DNA of 16,503 bases from NCBI GenBank assembly GCA_018304505.1, contig JAGVWA010000008.1:1-16503 (forward strand). The letters are read 5' to 3'. Shown here piece by piece: positions 1-5,112 of this stretch (positions are counted from its first letter, which is position 1; each line of letters starts with the position of its first letter). Source of the stretch: Nanobdellati archaeon (GTDB lineage Archaea; B1Sed10-29; JAGVWA01). The notes beneath the pieces were generated by a model. The model did no database searches, was not told the origin of the DNA, and worked only from the letters and a program-made list of their open reading frames with translations. The translations under genes and the position numbers were made by a program.

Positions 1-91
1 TAAAGTAGCTTCCCGTTTGATGGTCTACTTCAAAATTAAGATGCGCGAGCGCCTTTACGAGTTTTTTTCCAGAAACCACTGGCAGTTTCAT
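1..91 (-). CDS. HicA-like mRNA interferase toxin, partial at window edge
   Basis: The ATG is at 91-89 on the minus strand and the frame runs open to base 1, so 30 residues are seen. The N-terminus reads MKLPVVSGKKLVKALAHLNF followed by EVDHQTGSYF, which matches the start of the HicA/YcfA family, a small double-stranded-RNA-binding-fold ribonuclease that acts on mRNA. The catalytic His of the family normally lies a few residues after the G-S motif, just outside the window, so it cannot be checked. The start codon follows the stop of the upstream small gene by four bases, so the genes are probably translated together. The expected HicB antitoxin could lie downstream outside the window, or the upstream small genes could play that part (inference). 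Confidence 0.72.
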   Translation of the reverse strand, partial: MKLPVVSGKKLVKALAHLNFEVDHQTGSYF

Positions 92-95
92 ACGC

Positions 96-365
96 TCACT
101 CGAGGCCTTCCAGACTTGGCAGGACAGCCTCTAACGTGGCCCCCTGATCAACCTGCCCGAGAATTGCGTTTCTGGTTTCCGCTGGGGCATTTGAGAATCT
201 GTCAATGTCCTGCTTGCCGATGATAACAAGGCCCCTGTGTTCAGGCGTTACGTCTTCTGGTTTGTCACCCCTACTAATGCGGGCAAACCTTACAAGCACT
301 TCTACCCCTGTCGTTATTGCCGCTTCCTGAAAATCCAAAATGTTGCCTACCCTAAACTCCCACAT
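96..365 (-). CDS. small unknown protein A, paralog of its upstream neighbour
   Basis: I do not recognise this 89-residue protein. The start at 365 is chosen because a strong ribosome site, AGGTGAT, lies at 375-369, three bases before ATG; the frame also has an earlier GTG at 407 that would overlap the upstream stop. The protein starts MWEFRVGN and shares with the next gene upstream the initial MW, a VG pair, G20-V21, the block RGLVIIGKQDIDR (residues 44-56) and a late GAT (75-77). This makes the two genes a tandem duplication that has diverged strongly. No membrane segment, signal peptide or cysteine motif is visible. Its position immediately before the HicA-like toxin suggests an antitoxin or regulator, but nothing in the sequence looks like HicB. 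Confidence 0.75.
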   Translation of the reverse strand: MWEFRVGNILDFQEAAITTGVEVLVRFARISRGDKPEDVTPEHRGLVIIGKQDIDRFSNAPAETRNAILGQVDQGATLEAVLPSLEGLE

Positions 366-403
366 CGTATCACCTGCAATCTGCAATCGGTGTTTTTGTC
401 CAG

Positions 404-643
404 TCACTCGAAGTATCGTTCCTGGATGTCTTCTGTGGTGGCGCCGCTCCTGATTTCGTCCCAGAGGCTTGTGCGTTGCGCTCTATCCATTTCTCGATAG
501 CGCGCCTTGTCTTGTTCACCTATGAAGATCAGGCCCCTTTGGTTTTGGCCGCGCGAGTTGAACGACCCCTCAGTTATGTCAACGCCCTGCTTGTCTGCCT
601 GTGCCACGAATTCATCGAACGTGCCTACTATAACTTGCCACAC
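404..643 (-). CDS. small unknown protein B, paralog of protein A
   Basis: This 79-residue protein is unrecognised and begins MWQVIVGTFDEF if a GTG at 643-641 is the start. I prefer this start because it lines up exactly with MWEF of protein A and a GTGAT-like ribosome site lies just upstream; the ATG at 712 would add 23 residues with no counterpart in the paralog. Shared features are RGLIFIGEQDKAR at 36-48 and a GAT at 67-69 followed by an acidic helix. A TATA-like box at 676-684 is suitably placed for a short leader. It is the first gene of a minus-strand operon: B, A, then the HicA-like toxin. The function is unknown. Confidence 0.68.
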   Translation of the reverse strand: MWQVIVGTFDEFVAQADKQGVDITEGSFNSRGQNQRGLIFIGEQDKARYREMDRAQRTSLWDEIRSGATTEDIQERYFE

Positions 644-675
644 TGCTCTATCACAATAATAAATAATTCTTAGAC

Positions 676-684
676 CTTTATTAA
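676..684 (-). promoter_or_regulatory. TATA box of the small-gene/HicA operon
   Basis: On the minus strand this reads TTAATAAAG. It sits about 33 bases before the GTG start at 643, which would place transcription initiation near 652 and leave a short leader holding the GTGAT ribosome site. This is inferred from spacing only. Confidence 0.45.
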
Positions 685-725
685 GTTTTCGCAAAAAAAA
701 TAGGATAAGCATGAGATGCCCGGGG

Positions 726-748
726 GCAGGCAGCCCTATACTGCCTGC
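726..748 (-). terminator. hairpin at the end of the short TrmB-like gene
   Basis: The arms GCAGGCAG (726-733) and CTGCCTGC (741-748) pair perfectly over eight bases with a seven-base loop, and the structure overlaps the stop codon at 736. On the minus strand a run of eight T follows at about 692-699. Archaeal termination depends mainly on the T run, so the whole segment is a plausible terminator that separates the TrmB-like gene from the small-gene operon. Confidence 0.45.
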
Positions 749-1104
749 ACTTGTACTACTACTTGCCTTGCTTTTTCAGCTTCTGATTCGTACTGCCTTA
801 CCGTGTCGCGTTTTTTGCTGAGCAGCTTGTCGAGCACCTCGTCGAGTTTGGCACTGAACCGCTTTGGCCGCTGCAGCGTGCTTGACAGCAAATCCTTGTC
901 CTGCAGGCCATAAAGCACCTGGTACGTCTTGGTTATTGGAATGACGCCGTATTCTGATAGGTCCTGTGCTGTGCATTCCCCTGACTTGCAAACCAGTGCC
1001 AGCGCGTTGCTTTCATATCTCCTCAGTCCAAACTTTTCAAAGGTTCTAGTCAGGGACTCTATTTCATAGAAGTCCCATGTGTTTTTCCCCACAACATACT
1101 CCAT
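736..1104 (-). CDS. short TrmB-like winged-helix protein
   Basis: This 122-residue protein carries only a TrmB-type DNA-binding region. Residues about 20-90 follow the family pattern: a leading helix (FEKFGLRRYESNALALV), a segment with GECTAQDLSEYGVIPITKTYQVL that fits the recognition helix, then GLQDKDLLSSTLQRPKRFSAK, the wing and the 'RP+R+' signature. A charged, probably coiled helix (90-122) ends the protein. The sugar-binding effector domain of full TrmB proteins is missing, and so is the phospholipase-D-like domain of the neighbour at 1229-2122. ATG at 1104 is supported by the ribosome site GGAGGTG at 1120-1114. It could act alone or as a dominant partner of the full-length neighbour (inference). 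Confidence 0.72.
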   Translation of the reverse strand: MEYVVGKNTWDFYEIESLTRTFEKFGLRRYESNALALVCKSGECTAQDLSEYGVIPITKTYQVLYGLQDKDLLSSTLQRPKRFSAKLDEVLDKLLSKKRDTVRQYESEAEKARQVVVQVQAV

Positions 1105-1112
1105 GGCTTTGA

Positions 1113-1201
1113 CACCTCCGGGTGAGTTTCAACCACTGTTAGCGTACTTTGGTTTCCGGGGTTGTGTTATTAGTTCTGCCCATGGGCGTTTATATTCATT
1201 T
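1113..1201 (-). promoter_or_regulatory. promoter, palindrome and ribosome site of the short TrmB-like gene
   Basis: Three elements line up on the minus strand. A TATA-like AATATAAAC is at about 1197-1189. The ten-base palindrome GCCCATGGGC is at 1178-1187, just downstream of it. A strong ribosome site, CCGGAGGTG, is at 1121-1113, eight bases before ATG. The expected transcription start near 1165 gives a leader of roughly 60 bases, unlike the mostly leaderless genes of this window. The palindrome is a candidate operator, perhaps for one of the two TrmB-like proteins. Confidence 0.45.
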
Positions 1202-1228
1202 TGCAACTTTTGTAACCGCACATGGTGG

Positions 1229-2122
1229 TTAATTCCTCAGTGCATTGCGATTTTGCGAAACTGCCACGATTTCTTGCTGTAACGTTTTAACCTTTGCTGG
1301 TTTTTCATGCATAACCTGCTGCGCTGATTTCCACAGCGCCTGGTCGAAGTATTCAATGTCCGCTTTTATGATGTTGGGCTCTGTAATGATGATACCCCCC
1401 TGCGCTTTCCCCGTGTGTGGGTTCTTGATGCTCCTGCCAACGCTCACGTCGTCCTGGATCACCATTGAATGATGAATTGATTCCTTTGGAATGCACCGCA
1501 TCGCAACGTTTTCATGCTCCGCAAGCTTTTTCCACAACGGCAATGCCCCAGAATAATTCAGCGGCGTTATGTCATCCGGCATTATAAACCTGACCTTCAC
1601 GCCCCTGCCTGCAGTTGCCTCAACAAGCCCTGCCAACTCTGGGTCACGGAGCGTGTCTTCCCAGGACCGATTTGCCATCATCCTCATCTCTGAGGTGGCT
1701 TCAATAAACGACCTCTTGAGGTGATTCCATATGTCGCTGCTGGAGTTGGCCCATATAACCGGCTTTTCGCGGTGCTTCTGGCCGTGGTAGTACATGTCAT
1801 TCAATGCCGCGACCTCTGTATTGAGCTCCTTCGCAAGCTGCTCTACCTGCCGTGATTTTTCCTCAATTATCCTGTCAACCATCTCACGTGGCCTTATAGG
1901 GCGATAGCGCTGCGGACGCTCGTTGTTCACAATAATTAGGTTCTTGCTGGCAAGGGCATCTAGGACTGCGTAGACCTTTGTAAGGGGTATGCGCGCAGAC
2001 GATGAGACGCGCTTTGCCGTCTGGTCGTGCGCAATGGTGATCGAGGTTAAGGCGCGCGTTTCGTAGTCTCCAAGGTTCAGCTTCTTAAGAAACCTGCCAA
2101 GACTAGGCTCGGGCTGGGGCAT
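1229..2122 (-). CDS. TrmB-family transcriptional regulator with phospholipase-D-like C-terminal domain
   Basis: The protein has 297 residues. Residues about 8-80 form a TrmB-type winged helix: LNLGDYETRALTSI, then a recognition helix (ARIPLTKVYAVLDALASKNL) and the RPQRYRPIRP wing end. Residues about 80-115 look coiled. Residues about 120-290 resemble the phospholipase-D-like effector domain found in many archaeal TrmB proteins (IWNHLKRSFIEATSEMRMM, GVKVRFIMPDD, SIHHSMVIQDD). The HxK(x4)D catalytic signature is degenerate (H-H-S-M-V-I-Q-D), so ligand sensing is more likely than catalysis. A TATA-like AGTATATATAAT about 25 bases upstream suggests a leaderless transcript. It is divergent from the gene at 2247 and upstream of a shorter paralog. 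The ligand cannot be read from the sequence. Confidence 0.82.
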   Translation of the reverse strand: MPQPEPSLGRFLKKLNLGDYETRALTSITIAHDQTAKRVSSSARIPLTKVYAVLDALASKNLIIVNNERPQRYRPIRPREMVDRIIEEKSRQVEQLAKELNTEVAALNDMYYHGQKHREKPVIWANSSSDIWNHLKRSFIEATSEMRMMANRSWEDTLRDPELAGLVEATAGRGVKVRFIMPDDITPLNYSGALPLWKKLAEHENVAMRCIPKESIHHSMVIQDDVSVGRSIKNPHTGKAQGGIIITEPNIIKADIEYFDQALWKSAQQVMHEKPAKVKTLQQEIVAVSQNRNALRN

Positions 2123-2246
2123 GCATATATTTTCATGCGTTCTATTATATATACTTTACAATATTTTTTGCCACACTAACGTTAATATACTGGGCTTTCC
2201 TAAATACCCCAGGAAAATCCAGAAAAACAGAGATCGGGGAATCCAT
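2123..2246. promoter_or_regulatory. divergent promoter region sharing one TATA-rich core
   Basis: The near-symmetrical ATTATATATAC at about 2143-2153 can serve as TATA box for the minus-strand TrmB gene, which starts about 25 bases away. It could also serve the plus-strand gene, whose likely GTG start is at 2247 and which would then have a leader of about 75 bases. No other good box is visible on the plus strand except GTTAATATAC at about 2181-2190. Confidence 0.4.
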
Positions 2247-2828
2247 GTGGGACACACACAGATAACAACAATAGCAAGAGACACCAAGGTTCTTGATAAA
2301 TCGCTAGACGAGATCGATACCGACCGGGTTGTCTTCGTCACGGAGAAAAAGGACTTGAAAAAGACCCTTGGCCTCCGGAATAGGTTTGCGCTAAAGCACA
2401 AGCTCCCGACAGAGACCAGAACAATACTTGACATGAACAAGGTCGCAGAGACAATAGCGCATTACGAGAACCCGGTTTTGCACATCATCGAACACCACTT
2501 CATTAACTACCCCCTGATGAATGCGGCATTTGTCCTCGGGATACCGGTTTTTGTTTCCAACGGCAGGGGGCTTGAAAAAATCACTGGCCTGGAGTTCAAG
2601 TTCAGGGACCTGCTGAGCGAAAACCAGCAGAAGATCATCTCGACGCTGGCTGAAAAGCAAATGTCGATTAAGCAGTTGGCCCACACGCTCGACATAGAGG
2701 AGCGCGTCATATTCTACTACCTGCACGGAAAACAGTCCCTGAAGGGTCTAGTCAACCTGGGCATTGTAACACAGGAAAACGATCTACTTAAGATAACGCC
2801 CGTGGGCAGAATGATCGCGTGCTCGTGA
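2247..2828 (+). CDS. Rossmann (CARF-like) plus winged-helix regulator
   Basis: The start is taken at GTG 2247, with GGGG seven bases before it, giving 193 residues. The frame is open back to ATG 2121, but that upstream part is low-complexity hydrophobic and overlaps the divergent promoter. Residues about 5-110 alternate strands and helices like a small Rossmann fold (DTDRVVFVTEKKD, VLHIIEHHF, MNAAFVLGIPVFVSN). Such folds joined to a C-terminal winged helix are typical of CARF-wHTH regulators, but the usual ligand-binding loop is not clear. Residues about 120-190 are a MarR-like HTH (LLSENQQKIISTLAEKQ, MSIKQLAHTL, FYYLHGKQSLKGLVNLGIV). Its last eight codons, stop included, are the 24-bp sequence repeated at 4066. 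Assignment to CARF is tentative. Confidence 0.6.
   Translation: MGHTQITTIARDTKVLDKSLDEIDTDRVVFVTEKKDLKKTLGLRNRFALKHKLPTETRTILDMNKVAETIAHYENPVLHIIEHHFINYPLMNAAFVLGIPVFVSNGRGLEKITGLEFKFRDLLSENQQKIISTLAEKQMSIKQLAHTLDIEERVIFYYLHGKQSLKGLVNLGIVTQENDLLKITPVGRMIACS
2805..2828 (+). repeat. left copy of 24-bp direct repeat (end of the regulator gene)
   Basis: This copy encodes G-R-M-I-A-C-S and the TGA stop. It matches 4066-4089 at all 24 positions. The flanking bases (G2804 and T2829 against T4065 and G4090) differ, so the repeat ends exactly at the stop codon. Confidence 0.95.
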
Positions 2829-2838
2829 TGCACATAAT

Positions 2839-3384
2839 TCACAGGGTCGTTTTCGCTATATGCTGAATCAGCGTTTCCATTCTGTTCACAAAGGCCCCCG
2901 CATTTTTCAATAGCCGTTCTGCTGCATCTTTTCCTGTTTCCTCTGTTACACCATATTGCGCAGTTTCCCGCTGCCTTCTCGCATACCTCAATTTTTGAAC
3001 GTACTCCTCTTCAAGCTCTCTAGCTTGCTTCAATTTTTCCAAGAACTCTTTTTCTAATAGTTTCTTTCTTACAAAGAAGACCTCAAGAGCTATTATCGTT
3101 GCAGTATGATTGTCGCTTTTGTAACCAATTGACGCAAGCGCAGCCAATGCAGAATGATACATTGCATAATACGCCGTAATGACAACCCAATCAAAGGCCG
3201 AGAAATCCTCTGGCAGCCCCAAGATTTTCTTTGCATCTTCCTTGTTGCTCAAACCCCTAGCAGCATCGCTGAAGAGGAGGTTGTGCCTGGCTTTTTCCAT
3301 AAAATGGGGCGCAACCCTTTTTATGAAGGGGGTTTTTCCACATAGCCCTCTGTCTTCAAATTCCCTGAGTTTCTGCCTTGTCAT
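2839..3384 (-). CDS. HEPN-domain toxin (UPF0332-like)
   Basis: This is a 181-residue all-helical protein. The centre, with VVITAYYAMYHSALAALAS (residues 67-85) followed by GYKSDNHTATIIALE, is the characteristic core of HEPN proteins of the UPF0332 type, which pair with minimal nucleotidyltransferases. HEPN toxins are ribonucleases with an Rx4-6H motif. Here the matching segment is YARRQRETAQYG (134-145), with Arg residues and a Tyr but no His, so the catalytic activity is uncertain; the Tyr could be a modification target as in HepT/MntA (known for that family, inferred here). Its ATG overlaps the end of the nucleotidyltransferase gene by four bases (3381-3384), so the two are coupled in translation. 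Confidence 0.8.
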   Translation of the reverse strand: MTRQKLREFEDRGLCGKTPFIKRVAPHFMEKARHNLLFSDAARGLSNKEDAKKILGLPEDFSAFDWVVITAYYAMYHSALAALASIGYKSDNHTATIIALEVFFVRKKLLEKEFLEKLKQARELEEEYVQKLRYARRQRETAQYGVTEETGKDAAERLLKNAGAFVNRMETLIQHIAKTTL

Positions 3385-4010
3385 TTAATCGCCTCAAACA
3401 CTGTTGCGTAGTACTTTTCATAACCATAAAGGATGACAGCGTCGAGCAGTATTTCCTGAGCCACCATTGGTTTCTCCGACTTAAGCATGTTCTTAAATTC
3501 AGTAGCGGTTGTAATCAACGGCGCAATGTCCTTGCCGTACCTTTTTTCAACCCCCAAGCATACTCTTTCTACTTTCTCCCGCACCTCAAAATTAGAAATC
3601 ATAATGAGGAGATCAACATCACTGTGATCTGTCTCAGTCCCTTTTGCATAGCTGCCATATAATACAACTGAAAGTAATTCGTTGGGTATTGCTTTTTCTA
3701 AATCCCTTACAATCTCACCAAGCAGTTTTTGAACAACAACATCTTTTTTCAGGTACCCCTGCGCCCTATTCAGGCTTATTCTCTCAAGGACATTCCTTGC
3801 TAAATTGCTTTCCATGTTGAGGCCTATGTAAGAATAAGCGCCAACCCGCCCCTCCTTAAATGCACCCTCATTTATGAGATGATGCACATGCCTATAAACA
3901 GCATCATATGATAACTGTGTAAGCAAAGAGAGCTTCCGGATAGTGAATTTCTTCTTCAAATCCGGCAAAAACTGCTCGAAAATCCCATCAATGAATTCAA
4001 CCTTAACCAT
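3381..4010 (-). CDS. MNT nucleotidyltransferase antitoxin with N-terminal winged helix
   Basis: The protein has 209 residues. Residues about 20-60 form a winged helix (FTIRKLSLLTQLSYDAVYRHVHHL, INEGAFKEGRVGAYSYIGL), presumably for binding its own promoter. Residues about 95-200 are a minimal nucleotidyltransferase with the polymerase-beta motif: G119-S120, then D131 and D133 in GSYAKGTETDHSDVDLLI. In characterised HEPN/MNT pairs the MNT enzyme adds AMP to the HEPN toxin and so neutralises it; that reaction is inferred here. ATG at 4010 follows a TATA box and a perfect 16-bp palindrome. The gene is first in its operon, with a four-base overlap into the HEPN gene. Fusion of HTH and MNT makes it a self-contained antitoxin and repressor candidate. 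Confidence 0.85.
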   Translation of the reverse strand: MVKVEFIDGIFEQFLPDLKKKFTIRKLSLLTQLSYDAVYRHVHHLINEGAFKEGRVGAYSYIGLNMESNLARNVLERISLNRAQGYLKKDVVVQKLLGEIVRDLEKAIPNELLSVVLYGSYAKGTETDHSDVDLLIMISNFEVREKVERVCLGVEKRYGKDIAPLITTATEFKNMLKSEKPMVAQEILLDAVILYGYEKYYATVFEAIK

Positions 4011-4018
4011 ACGATTTC

Positions 4019-4034
4019 ACGATAATATTATCGT
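4019..4034 (-). promoter_or_regulatory. 16-bp palindromic operator of the HEPN/MNT operon
   Basis: ACGATAATATTATCGT is a perfect palindrome. It lies eight bases upstream of the ATG at 4010 and downstream of the TATA box (AGTTTATATAC, about 4052-4042, minus strand). This is where a repressor would block initiation. The winged helix of the first gene is the obvious candidate binder. Confidence 0.72.
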
Positions 4035-4041
4035 TAAAACA

Positions 4042-4052
4042 GGTATATAAAC
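4042..4052 (-). promoter_or_regulatory. TATA box of the HEPN/MNT operon
   Basis: The minus strand reads AGTTTATATAC, a good archaeal TATA core. Initiation about 25 bases on falls within or just after the palindrome at 4019-4034, giving a very short leader or none. Confidence 0.65.
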
Positions 4053-4065
4053 TTATCGAAAGCAT

Positions 4066-4089
4066 GGCAGAATGATCGCGTGCTCGTGA
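4066..4089 (+). repeat. right copy of 24-bp direct repeat (non-coding)
   Basis: Identical to 2805-2828 and not in a gene here. It carries the regulator gene's last codons and stop out of context, as expected for the distal product of an insertion or integration event. Confidence 0.95.
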
Positions 4090-4095
4090 GGAAAG

Positions 4096-4104
4096 TTTTT
4101 TAAA
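4096..4104 (+). promoter_or_regulatory. TATA box of the unknown gene at 4137
   Basis: TTTTTTAAA-type box seven bases after the right repeat. Initiation is expected near 4129, giving a leader of a few bases before ATG 4137. Confidence 0.5.
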
Positions 4105-4136
4105 CTTTAATTACACAAAATATAACGTGTTTTTAC

Positions 4137-4514
4137 ATGTGGGCTGTTAATGACATAAGTTATGCCGAGGCGAGGAAACTTACCGTAGGCGCAGACGCAG
4201 GGCCGATTAGATTCAAGGGCTCTGAGACCCACCCACGGGGGTCTTATTATGTTGTTGGCGACCGCGTTATCAAGAGCGGCAAGGAGTCACTTGAGTTCAC
4301 AGGCCACGATGCGCGCAACATATTCTCGGCACTCAGGGGCACCACGTCGCAAGACATCGCCACCGCAAAGCGATTTCTAACACTGGCAAAAAATGGCGGT
4401 GACAAACTAGGGGGTATAGAAAAACTGGAAAGTAGGCTGGCTGCGCTTGAGGCACGAAGAGAAACAATGGAATTCTCTCATGCGAATCCCCAAACAAGGC
4501 TGGAGCACTTTTAA
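4137..4514 (+). CDS. unknown 125-residue protein
   Basis: I do not recognise this protein. It is soluble, with no signal peptide, membrane segment or cysteines. The first half has small-domain character (GPIRFKGSETHPRGSYYVVGDRVIKSGKESLEF); the second half is helical and charged, with a likely short coiled coil (LGGIEKLESRLAALEARRETME, about 93-114). Codon choice resembles the host genes rather than the adjacent toxin cassette, so I take it to be part of the original chromosome. Before the cassette arrived, it would have followed the CARF-like regulator by 47 bases in the same orientation. A TATA box precedes it and a T run follows at 4532-4538. Confidence 0.6.
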   Translation: MWAVNDISYAEARKLTVGADAGPIRFKGSETHPRGSYYVVGDRVIKSGKESLEFTGHDARNIFSALRGTTSQDIATAKRFLTLAKNGGDKLGGIEKLESRLAALEARRETMEFSHANPQTRLEHF

Positions 4515-4531
4515 TAGCTTTCCAAAAGGTC

Positions 4532-4538
4532 TTTTTTT
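4532..4538 (+). terminator. T-run terminator after the unknown gene
   Basis: Seven T residues, 17 bases after the stop codon, match the oligo-T signals that end archaeal transcripts. A separate perfect hairpin (CAATGCC / GGCATTG at 4551-4557 and 4564-4570) lies between this gene and the convergent eL40 gene and may serve either. Confidence 0.5.
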
Positions 4539-4629
4539 CGAGAGCGTCAACAATGCCAAGCAGGGCATTGCTTTCACTTGCTTTCGCTTGCCTTAACTTA
4601 CAAACTTACTATAACCCAAACTGCTAAGG

Positions 4630-4773
4630 CTACTTCTTGCCCTGCTTCTTAGACCTGAGCTGGTCAGACCCACACTTTCTGCATTTCTTTACCGTCTTCG
4701 GGTTCCTGGCCTTGCATTTCCTGCAAACGGTCTTGTCAAACATCCTTGCCTTCAGTTCTGGAAATATTGGCAT
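4630..4773 (-). CDS. rpl40e: large-subunit ribosomal protein eL40
   Basis: This is a 47-residue basic zinc-ribbon protein, close to the usual length of archaeal eL40 (no ubiquitin fusion). It reads MPIFPELKARMFDKTVCRKC and continues with the second pair of cysteines, so C17-x2-C20 and C31-x2-C34 bind zinc. It is a structural protein of the 50S subunit. ATG 4773 is preceded by the ribosome site GAGGTG, five bases upstream, and a TATA box lies at about 4828-4820 on the minus strand. It is transcribed away from the tRNA cluster, so the space 4774-4942 holds two divergent promoters. The family assignment is secure from the cysteine spacing and flanking sequence. Confidence 0.93.
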   Translation of the reverse strand: MPIFPELKARMFDKTVCRKCKARNPKTVKKCRKCGSDQLRSKKQGKK

Positions 4774-4942
4774 TTTCGCACCTCACATAAAATGAGCAAT
4801 AGCTTTTTGCTGATTTCTGGTATATAAATGAATGTGTCTACCATCGACCTTGAAGATGGACCCCTTAAATAGTCACATTTATATACTGAAAAAGGGACAA
4901 AATCATTACGCTTTCTACAAAGCACGTCATCTTTATTGAGCC
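4774..4942. promoter_or_regulatory. divergent promoters of eL40 and the tRNA-Glu transcript
   Basis: On the minus strand, TTTATATACC at about 4828-4819 serves eL40. On the plus strand, TTTATATAC at about 4878-4886 is the best box before tRNA-Glu; initiation near 4908 would give a leader of about 35 bases removed by RNase P. Otherwise the stretch is featureless apart from a weak inverted repeat CCATC/GATGG at 4841-4859. Confidence 0.5.
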
Positions 4943-4964
4943 GTCCCGTTAGTCTAGTGGCCAT

Positions 4965-4997
4965 CTGCTGCCTCTTCAATGAGGAGCGGCAGGCCAA
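4965..4997 (+). other. D-loop intron of tRNA-Glu (noncanonical position)
   Basis: The central helix is GGCC (4959-4962) with GGCC (4992-4995). The 5' bulge is ATC (4963-4965), the inner helix TGCTGC/GCGGCA (4966-4971 with 4986-4991), and the 3' bulge AAA (4996-4998). Cutting after the second base of each bulge gives a 33-base intron. Because GGCCA is repeated at both ends, boundaries could shift by a base or two. The outer helix is poor, so this is a relaxed BHB. Confidence 0.7.
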
Positions 4998-5015
4998 AAG
5001 GATTCGGCCCTTTCA

Positions 5016-5046
5016 TACTCACCCCCTCCGGGAGACGAGTGGAGAA
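5016..5046 (+). other. anticodon-loop intron of tRNA-Glu (canonical 37/38)
   Basis: A full BHB is visible. Outer helix CGGCC/GGCTG; central helix CTTT (5010-5013) with GGAG (5041-5044), using two G-U pairs; 5' bulge CAT (5014-5016); inner helix ACTC/GAGT (5017-5020 with 5037-5040); 3' bulge AAA (5045-5047). Cutting CA|T and AA|A removes 31 bases and leaves a seven-base loop. Confidence 0.85.
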
Positions 5047-5112
5047 AGGCTGAGACACGGGTTCAAATCCCGTACGGGGCATAGGCACAAAAAAAACACA
5101 AATGGTGATCAA

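Larger units (their letters stand above)
2805..4089. mobile_element. HEPN/MNT cassette inserted after a stop codon, with duplicated host 3' end
   Basis: A 24-bp sequence, starting GGCAGAATGATCG and ending GCTCGTGA, occurs at 2805-2828 as the end of the regulator gene and again at 4066-4089 outside any gene. Between them lies only the two-gene minus-strand toxin-antitoxin unit with its own promoter, visibly richer in A and T than the flanks. Removing one repeat plus the interior (1261 bp) restores the gene with 47 bases to the next start codon. No recombinase or terminal inverted repeat is seen. The cassette reads opposite to the host gene. Confidence 0.62.
4943..5081 (+). tRNA. tRNA-Glu(UUC) with two introns
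   Basis: Acceptor arms GTCCCGT (4943-4949) and ACGGGGC (5074-5080) pair over seven bases with one G-U. T arm is ACGGG-TTCAAAT-CCCGT (5057-5073), discriminator A5081, and CCA is not encoded. Anticodon stem CGGCC (5005-5009) pairs with GGCTG (5048-5052). The loop is CTTTCA (5010-5015) joined to A5047, giving anticodon TTC (5012-5014). Two insertions interrupt it: 4965-4997 in the D loop and 5016-5046 between positions 37 and 38. Removing both gives a 75-base tRNA with D stem GTCT/GGAT and an 11-base D loop containing GG. Each insertion fits a splicing-endonuclease substrate. The gene appears to lead a transcript with eL41 and tRNA-Leu. Confidence 0.9.

Noticed and set aside
366-407. Earlier GTG start (407) for small gene A, adding 14 residues and overlapping the upstream stop
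   Set aside because: ATG 365 has a strong AGGTGAT site at the right spacing and aligns with the paralog's first residues.
2121-2246. Longer N-terminus of the CARF-like regulator from ATG 2121
   Set aside because: The added 42 residues are low-complexity, overlap the divergent promoter and the first codon of the TrmB gene, and lack a ribosome site. A distant start remains possible.
4571-4593. Imperfect tandem repeat of CTTTCACTTG-like units near the eL40 end
   Set aside because: Only two short imperfect units; no support for function.
4943-5081. Split or permuted tRNA-Glu as in Nanoarchaeum
   Set aside because: All parts lie in normal order within 139 bases, and both interruptions fit removable introns.
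4936-5112. Open frame upstream of and in phase with the eL41 candidate, which would lengthen it to 94 residues
   Set aside because: It runs through the whole tRNA-Glu gene. The ribosome site GGTGAT supports the internal TTG start.
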